Origin: Sepiola atlantica
Lineage: Eukaryota; Mollusca; Cephalopoda; Sepiida; Sepiolidae
DNA length: 64,000 nt
Direction: 5' to 3'
Assembly: GCA_963556195.1 (NCBI GenBank)
Contig: OY744519.1
Span: 108,594,532-108,658,531, forward strand
This document shows, piece by piece, positions 36,486-64,000 of the stretch (positions are counted from its first letter, which is position 1; every line of letters begins with the position of its first letter). The position numbers were made by a program, and so were the translations under genes. The notes beneath the pieces were generated by a model that saw only the letters and a list, made by a program, of their open reading frames with translations, had not been told where the DNA came from and did not search any database.

Positions 36486-36989
36486 TGCTCTTGGAGTAAG
36501 ACACATAAATAGGAACACTGAAAAGTAATGGAGAAATACTGGGAATGACTACATCAATGTATTGCCCACGTGTGCCATTTTTAAAACCGATTAAATCAAA
36601 ACTATGTATTTAAAAAAAATTAATACCTCCACCCCGAGATAATTGTGTTTGTTGGTTTCATCAATTTATGAAGTGTTTTTTTTTTAAATTTTTATATTTC
36701 TGCATAAAATTGATTAAAATGTACAATAAGCCAACACAAAGAACAAGAAAAGATAAGTCACTTTTTTATATTTTATTTAAAAAAAGAAAAAAAAAAATTA
36801 GGGATTTGTTTTGTTTTTTTAACTTAATTTTATATTGATTTATTATTTTTTTATGTAATTAAAAAAAATCTGTGTAAGTATGTTTATCTGTGTATTGAAG
36901 GAACATACAATGCTCTTGAAAGATGAATGGTTGGAGTGTCCGCAGTTGCAGTGCTGATAGAAAGTGTTTAAGCTTTCTTTTTCAAATCT

Positions 36990-36995
36990 TTTATT
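36990..36995 (-). other. Candidate COPS6 poly(A) signal
   Basis: AATAAA on the minus strand, about 225 nt past the COPS6 stop codon. It would give a short 3' UTR that includes an (ATC)n microsatellite at about 37142-37161. Other AATAAA-like hexamers occur farther on, so the site is a guess. Confidence 0.35.
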
Positions 36996-37141
36996 TTTAA
37001 TTCTACAGCCACTTGAAGAAGAGCCCAAGTGAGAAGCAGTGGACAGCACAGTACTGTAACTATGGCAACAAAGTAGGAGTAGGCAGAGGAGGTGATGAGT
37101 TTGCAAGCTTCTGCAACCATCATCATCGCACCGTCATTTCT

Positions 37142-37161
37142 ACTATCATCATCATCATCAT
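37142..37161. repeat. (ATC)n microsatellite in the probable COPS6 3' UTR
   Basis: TCATCATCATCATCA-type run. It and nearby triplets create tyrosine/aspartate-rich chance frames. Confidence 0.8.
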
Positions 37162-37219
37162 GTTCACAACAATGGTAGTAGTAATAGTAGTACAGTGTCA
37201 TGCTAGCAAACTGTTGCTA

Positions 37220-57344
<20,125 letters not shown>

Positions 57345-57423
57345 CTGAGGTAGGAAACAAATAACTTAAGATACAACTGCATTCAAGGTTAAGGAAAAAA
57401 GAAAAAAGAAAAAACAAATTTGG

Positions 57424-57590
57424 ATTATTCGAACTACTATCTTGGTTGTTATTTTCACAAAGATATAGTCCGAAAATCGTCAGGTGCATCTTGCTGAACT
57501 CAGAAATCTCTATGGAATTTCAAACTGGACCCTTTACTTAATCCACGGAAGTAGATTGTTCTCATTTCATGAGCGATAGAAGTGTTAAGA
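57424..57590. repeat. Dispersed repeat, copy 2 of 3
   Basis: It shares ACTATCTTGGTTGTTATTTT, CAGGTGCATCTTG, AATCTCTATGGAATTTC and TTAATCCA with the copies at 53215 and 62236. Confidence 0.65.
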
Positions 57591-57683
57591 AATTTTTGTT
57601 ATTTTTAATTAGTATCGCCTGTAGTGAAGATTGAACCTTCAACCTCTAAAAGACTGTCACTTAGAACTGATTATTACTGTTAT

Positions 57684-60222
57684 TAGCAATACACATGAAA
57701 AAATTGAAATTGCTTAAAATATCTCAATAATAGCATATATAGAAAGAGCTTGATGATCTAAGAAAGAATCTTTTTTAATTTTTTAAATCTGACTAAAAAT
57801 AAGGAAGTTATGACTATTTTTGTGCCTCACACGATTGGATATTCTCCCCTCTTTAAGACCATATGCGTTTCGTCACATTTTTTACACTAATTTTTCAGTA
57901 AAAATGTTATATCTTTGTTAAAATACAAGATTAAGAAATGAAATTTACCATATAAATGTATTTTTGTACAAGGAATCAGAATGTGCCACTGAAAATCTCC
58001 AGAAATTAATGGTTTCCAAGTAATCTGCACTAAGTGCACATAAATATGCTGCAATACCTTAAAAATACCATGTATCCATTAAAAGAAAGTTAGAAAACTC
58101 AAAGTTGAATTGTAATACATTTTATGTACAAGAAACTAAAATCTAATACTAGGACTGTTTAAAAATGAATATATTGCAAGATTTCTTTGGCATTATTGTA
58201 GATTAACACCTTCCGCTAACTCACCCCCTTACCTCCCCAAAATATGAGATTCTACTTTTTTTTATTTAGGCAATTAAAAAAAAATTGAAAAACTTGGAAG
58301 AAAGAAAGAAACAAAAACAATTATTTTAGAATTTAGAGTGGGGATCAGTTTCACATAAAATAATCCCCCATTTCAAGGCCATTCTAGCGTTTTAGGACAG
58401 TCAATTATTTTTTCTATGGGAGATAAATCCTGTGTGTTTTTCTTTTTTTTCTTCTTTTTTTTTTTTAGACGATTATGAGGGTCTTTGTGGGAGGAGGGGG
58501 GGGTGCTTACAACTTGAACTTCAGGTTAGTGGTAGGGCTAGGGGCAATTAAGTGTGAACACCCTGAAAACTTAGCAGAAAGAAAAAAAAACAATTCATTT
58601 AGAATTTCGAGTGGGGGATTAGTTTCACATATATTTAATGTAGAATAATTCACCATTTCCGGGCCATTCTAGCGTTTTAGGACATTAATCAATTTTTTTC
58701 TATGGCAAATAAATCCTGTGCGTTTTTTTTATGGGCGTCTGCTTTTAAAAAAAAATTTTTTTAGACGATTATGTTTGGTTTTAATGGCCTTTTTTGTAGG
58801 ATTAGGGCTTCCTACTCGGACTTAGGGTTAGTGATAAGGTTAAGGAAGGGGTTTTGTTTTGGATGGAGGTTGCCATTCGGACTTAGGGTTAAGGGAGTTT
58901 TTTAGGGGGTGGCATATTTAAGGTTAATGGTACGATACGTTCAAGAAGGCATTTTTAGGAGATGGGTTTGTTAGTCGTACCTAGAGTTAATGATAAATTA
59001 TTTATTTTATAAATTTCACTAAAAGGCAAGAATGGCCGGGAAATCGGAGATCATTTTACATTAAATTTATATGCGAAACTAATCCCCCACTCTAAATTCT
59101 AAAATATTTTTTGTTTTCTTTTTTCGCCAAGACTTTAAGGGTGTTTACACGTAATCGCCTAAAAAAGTAGAATCTTAATTTTTTTTTTAAATTGGCGACT
59201 AGAAAGTCATTACTACTAGAAGTTCGAAAGTTGAGTGAAAACCAGTATTTTTTAAAGTATTTTTTATAAAAGAACCAAATAGGATTAACTTTTTTAAGCA
59301 CAAGTATTTTGTCTTATTTTTACAAAGCTTTACAAGACTAGTTAGCTGCTGCTGATGTTATATCAGCAATACTAGCAGCTATTGTTGACTTTCGCTCAAA
59401 AAAAAAGGACAATATTTTTTCGGATAAGGTAATTTAAAATTACTACTACGGAAAGACAAAACATACAATTATAATTTTAATGCATATAAAAAGATAAAAG
59501 ATTAATTTATTTACTAGTTGGGTACGAAAAATGTAACAACATTTTTATATTCATATTTTAAAATTTTTCAAATTCGTTCTAGAATGAAAATAAACAAGAA
59601 TCGCCTCGTGTTTATAACTGCTACTACAATGTTTTTCAAACGAAATAGAAAACGCTTTTTTTTTTCCGGATACGGTCACGAAATATCAGGACTACCAAAA
59701 GAGAACACATATATACAATTATAATTTTAATGCATAAAAAAGTAAAATGATTGATTTACTTACTAATTGGGCGACGGAAATGTATTTTTCAAAAATGTTC
59801 GACCGAAGGCGAGTTGAAGTCTTATTTTTAAAATTTCAAAAAAATAAATGAGCCGAATTACTTCGTACACCCACAAACATTAAAAGTGATACTTTCTCTG
59901 ATTAGTCTCCAAATTTCAGGATGAAATTCCACACACAGCAATGGTACGAGACTTTTAAACGAAGGGGGGGTCAAAGAAAAAAAGTGACGTAAATTGCTGA
60001 AAATAGCGTTAACATTTTTTTGCCTTTATTTGCTCAAAACTCTTAAAAATATATAATATATATTATTATTCATGAATGCACCTGAAAGGATATTCATTTC
60101 CTAACAAAATGATGGTATTTTGAGCACTTAAAGTGCTTTAGTTTTTAAAATATGACTATTTTAATAGAACTACCCTCAAATCTGCGATTATCCAAACAGT
60201 TTTCTGGTCGATGTGTATTGCT
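57684..60222. mobile_element. TAGCAATACACAT TIR element, copy B (complete ends)
   Basis: TAGCAATACACAT at 57684 is mirrored at the right end (ATGTGTATTGCT, ending 60222). The flanks ACTGTTAT (57676-57683) and ACTGTTAT (60223-60230) are a 7-8 base target duplication. The interior has an inverted pair (58310-58360 against 59040-59110) and TTAGGG-containing subrepeats (58800-58990), and no transposase. At 2.54 kb it is the best model of the family; copies A and C and the 1640-1855 scrap are its relatives. The short target site hints at the hAT superfamily. Confidence 0.9.
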
Positions 60223-60628
60223 ACTGTTATACCACAGATCCATGTGGACAATTCTAGTATGAATTTTGAGAGCTTAAAACCTAATCTTGTTTTAGATGTG
60301 TATAGTATTACCACTTTATATACACATATATATAGTTTAATGATATTCTAATCTTCAAAAAGATACATCTAAAGAAACTTGTAGCTTACATCATCCGAAA
60401 CGTGAAAACAACCAACAGAATAGTAGTTAGAATAATACAAATTATCAATCCTCATCTCAAATGAAACACAAAAATTTAACAATTCTTTGTTGTTTTTTTA
60501 ATTCTATGGCAAAAAAAATGGAGGGGAGAAATTTTTTTTTGTAAATTCTGCAAAAAGCTTTAAAGAAAACAATAGTTGGAATTGCTAACATTTTTATGCC
60601 TCAACATGAGTAAAAAAAAATTTTTTTA

Positions 60629-61783
60629 AATGATAGTTAATGTGATGATCATTGAAAGTATACTATATAAGACATTATTCATCGAGCTGACTTTAAAAAA
60701 AATAAAATGATAGTTAATGTGATGATCATTGAAAGAATACTATATAAGACATTATTCATCAAGCTGACTTTAAAAAAAATAAAATGATAGTTAATGTGAT
60801 GATCATTGAAAGAATACTATATAAGACATTATTCATCAAGCTGACTTTAAAAAAAATAAAATGATAGTTAATGTGATGATCATTGAAAGAATACTATGTA
60901 AGACATTATTCATCAAGCTGACTTTAAAAAAAATAAAATGATAGTTAATGTGATGATCATTGAAAGAATACTATATAAGACATTATTCATCAAGCTGACT
61001 TTAAAAAAAATAAAATGATAGTTAATGTGATGATCATTGAAAGAATACTATATAAGACATTATTCATCAAGCTGACTTTAAAAAAAATAAAATGATAGTT
61101 AATGTGATGATCATTGAAAGAATACTATATAAGACATTATTCATCAAGCTGACTTTAAAAAAAATAAAATGATAGTTAATGTGATGATCATTGAAAGAAT
61201 ACTATATAAGACATTATTCATCAAGCTGACTTTAAAAAAAATAAAATGATAGTTAATGTGATGATCATTGAAAGAATACTATATAAGACATTATTCATCA
61301 AGCTGACTTTAAAAAAAATAAAATGATAGTTAATGTGATGATCATTGAAAGAATACTATGTAAGACATTATTCATCAAGCTGACTTTAAAAAAAATAAAA
61401 TGATAGTTAATGTGATGATCATTGAAAGAATACTATATAAGACATTATTCATCAAGCTGACTTTAAAAAAAATAAAATGATAGTTAATGTGATGATCATT
61501 GAAAGAATACTATATAAGACATTATTCATCAAGCTGACTTTAAAAAAAATAAAATGATAGTTAATGTGATGATCATTGAAAGAATACTATATAAGACATT
61601 ATTCATCAAGCTGACTTTAAAAAAAATAAAATGATAGTTAATGTGATGATCATTGAAAGAATACTATATAAGACATTATTCATCAAGCTGACTTTTAAAA
61701 AAATAAAATGATAGTTAATGTGATGATCATTGAAAGAATACTATATAAGACATTATTCATCAAGCTGACTTTAAAAAAAATAA
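60629..61783. repeat. 77-bp minisatellite, 15 units
   Basis: The unit includes ATGATAGTTAATGTGATGAT and ACTATATAAGACATTATTCA. The ACTATATAAG block starts at 60662 and recurs every 77 bases exactly to 61740. Units are nearly identical. Units 4 (60893) and 10 (61355) share ACTATGTAAG. The first unit carries private changes (ATCGAGCTG; GAAAGTATAC just upstream). Confidence 0.97.
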
Positions 61784-61845
61784 CATCATTGGATTTTTGG
61801 TTACCAAGGAGACCAGCTTTGTTTTGGATGTAAGCGTTTGCATTT

Positions 61846-62121
61846 TTAATAAAATAAAAGACGAAGGGCTTCATAATTAGAGTAAAAGTGCTGCCCGTCT
61901 TTAGTTAACATGTCTTCTGAAATTTTTATTATGGCTTGGAATATTCTGTGAACAGAACTTTCATCTTTGCTTATTATGACAAAAGGCAATACGTTTTTAA
62001 AGTGTCCATTCAACATCTTAATTAACAAGTGTAAACACGAGTATGACGCATTAGTTTCCCTTAATGAGACCAGCATGTGGTTACAGTTACTATTAGAAAA
62101 AGTCTGGTAACAAAGAATCAA
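61846..62121 (-). other. Unrecognised open frame, possible exon
   Basis: A 91-codon minus-strand frame has protein-like composition (SCLHLLIKMLNG, FVIISKDESSVHRIFQAIIK, KDGQHFYSNYEALRLL). A good splice acceptor (TTGTTACCAG near 62109) sits inside its N-terminal part, so it could be a terminal exon ending at 61846 with 85 or so residues. I do not recognise the family. It might belong to a gene nested in, or preceding, COPS6 on the same strand, or be a decayed mobile-element gene. Confidence 0.3.
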
Positions 62122-62235
62122 AAACTACAAATAACTGAAACTACTAATATAAAGAAAAGAACCCCCAAGAAAAAGTAATCACTGTTCAATAAAATAGCAT
62201 GTTGCTGAATTTTTGAGATGAGAATTGATAATTTA

Positions 62236-62905
62236 ATTTGGATTATTCGAACCACTGTTCCCATCTTGAGTATTATTCTCACGTTTCAGCTGATGTCTTC
62301 CACCTTCTTCAGGTGTAATTTGTTGAACTTAGGAATCTGCACAGAATTTCGAATGGAACCCTTTATTTAATCCATGGGGGTAGCATGCTCTCGTTCTGTC
62401 AGCCATGACCGGGTAAAAGTCTTCAGTTATTTGAAATACCTCGTATTGCCCGCACTGAGGACTGAATTTTACTTAGTACTTCATCCGTTACGGGTCCTTG
62501 CGGACAATTCTAGTATGAATTTTGGGAGCCTTAAACCTTTTCTTGTATTTTAGATGTGCAGCCTTACTATTTATCACTATAGATCATTACATATTACTAT
62601 ACATTTTTTTTTTCTGGTGTCTTTATCTATTATAATTAATGATTACTATACTGTATTAATTTCTATACTAGGTCTGCTTAGTAGGTCATTGTCGACCAAC
62701 ATATGCGCTGCTTCTTTGAGTTGTCTTACTCTCCACCGTTCTTCTCTATCTATAATTTTTACTTTGTCTTCGGGTAGATGGTTTCCCTTCGAAATTCCGT
62801 GCAAATTCCAGAGTTCGACAAGATACACCTGAAGAAAGTCGAAGGTTACATCGGCCGAAACGTTTTGAGAATGACACTGAAGATGGGAACAGTGGTCCGA
62901 ATAAT
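62236..62905. mobile_element. Foldback with hammerhead-like termini
   Basis: The left arm (62236-62365) and right arm (62780-62905) are inverted copies: ACTGTTCCCATCTT, TTCAGGTGTA, TTCG.A.GG.AACC and others. The right arm, plus strand, contains CTGAAGA (62830), a GTCGA/TCGGC hairpin and GAAACGTT, the outline of a minimal hammerhead. The interior (62370-62780) has no recognised gene. Probably a Penelope-like element end pair. Confidence 0.65.
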
Positions 62906-62919
62906 CATAATTATACATA

Positions 62920-64000
62920 ATAAAATCGGTTCTTGTTTTTTTTTTCTTTTATAGAAACAAGAAAAAGAAGAGTATAAAAGTGAGAAATATGAAAGAAAAT
63001 AAACACCATTTTGATAATTTTCAAAAAAAAAAGAAACCCAGTATTTTAACAATTATATATCTTCGGTTTGTTTGTTTTATGGCATACCATATTTTGGCTG
63101 AATTCAGAGAGTTTCGTAAAAGTTTGTCTGTTTCAAAGTTTTAATATAATCAAATTTTTATTCATTGTATCTGCCTTAACTTGCTATTTATGATGTAAAT
63201 GTGTATACAGCCAGATCAGTCTCATGTCATACGAAAGACAGATTGTATTTAACTCACGGATAAGACCCTGGAAGGTTCTACTACTACTACTACTCCTCCT
63301 CCAGAGTCAGAGTGGACCTGGGAGTAATAACAAAAGACTGATTCCACACCCCCAAAGTCTCAAATTGGGCCCTCACCCTCTGGTTTGACCTTTCGCCCAT
63401 TCTTGAAACAGATTTTCACTTGCAAAAATGTTAATATTGTTTTCCAAAATAAATATGTCGGTTTACATAATTGATTAAGAGTTAAACTTTTTATCTATTT
63501 ATATAATGTTAGGTATGTTTATATATTTGTATGTACAAGATTCACTCCTAAACATTACCTGATCGTTTTGAATTTTGAAACACAACTGCTAGGTGTAAGC
63601 GGTCCAAATGTGGACTATATTTAGTTTTATGCAAAGGAGATAAAAAAAGGGATGGAAGTCCTTCGTAAACATTCAGATACCTAATTTTTGTGAAATTTTA
63701 ACAATTAATATTCTACAAATTTCAGTTTCGTTGGAGTATTTTATTTGCATCGAATTTGATCCATTATATGTTGATTTTAATCTTCGTAAGGGGACATAAA
63801 AGTGGTGCAAAACTTATGTTCAAAGAATCAATTTTTTATCTTCTAGTTTTTCATAAAGCAATCAGATTTATTTTGCATAAATTTTCAAAAGATGTTGGCT
63901 TTTCGGATCAGTTAAACCAAGAGATGTAATTGTCAATATTATAGTTATTATAACCACTCACCCTGCATGGACAGGTATTTCAGCTAGTTGCTAATAAGAC
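62920..64000. other. Non-coding, unassigned
   Basis: AT-rich sequence with a (CTA)n/(CTC)n tract at about 63280-63302. I looked here for the N-terminal COPS6 exons on the minus strand and did not find them. Confidence 0.5.

Noticed and set aside
60629..61783. Regular repeats considered as a CRISPR array
   Set aside because: Units are head to tail with no unique spacers, and the context is an animal genome.
57345..64000. N-terminal COPS6 exons
   Set aside because: I looked for the expected MPN-domain blocks on the minus strand and found none; they are probably beyond the window.

Overview
This is eukaryotic, AT-rich, non-coding-dominated DNA from an animal genome. There is no operon structure. 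The only clear host gene is split by GT/AG introns, and the rest is mostly decayed mobile elements. Retroelement 3' tails, the very high conservation of the host protein with animal orthologues and the absence of arthropod- or vertebrate-type repeats suggest a lophotrochozoan, perhaps a mollusc such as a cephalopod. That placement is inference only.

Host gene: eight exons on the minus strand (57344 down to 37220) encode the C-terminal two thirds of COP9 signalosome subunit 6 (COPS6/CSN6), about 213 residues ending in the family's usual C-terminus. Reading phase is kept across all seven introns. The N-terminal exons were not found between 57345 and 64000 and probably lie beyond the window. The introns (1.6-5.5 kb) are packed with retrotransposons, foldback elements and small-RNA-derived repeats.

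Layout. 1-9.4 kb: AT-rich DNA with nested inverted repeats (3.8-6.0 kb and 6.2-9.4 kb). 9.8-12.6 kb: LTR-retrotransposon remains (possible primer site, gag/protease). 13.2-16.3 kb: non-LTR retrotransposon fragments, including a broken reverse transcriptase. 18-24.5 kb: LTR pieces, a Ty3/gypsy RNase H fragment and a broken envelope-like gene with signal peptide and membrane anchor. 24.6-29.1 kb: a terminal-inverted-repeat element with a target duplication, holding a CpG-rich foldback. 29.3-31.0 kb: tRNA-Phe-like sequence, gypsy integrase and an LTR. 31.2-32.3 kb: non-LTR reverse transcriptase pieces. 33.5-35.7 kb: a 0.9-kb-armed palindrome whose outer ends each carry a well-formed type I hammerhead ribozyme motif. 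36-43.5 kb and 53.8 kb: repeats headed by U2 snRNA-like sequence. 37-57 kb: COPS6 with intronic LINEs and a 5S-rRNA-derived repeat. 57.7-60.2 kb: a second, intact-ended copy of the terminal-inverted-repeat element. 60.6-61.8 kb: a 15-unit 77-bp minisatellite. 62.2-62.9 kb: a foldback with hammerhead-like ends.

The most interesting signals are the paired hammerhead ribozymes, the U2-headed repeat family, the envelope-like gene and the concentric palindromes. All calls come from reading the sequence; no alignment or database search was run.
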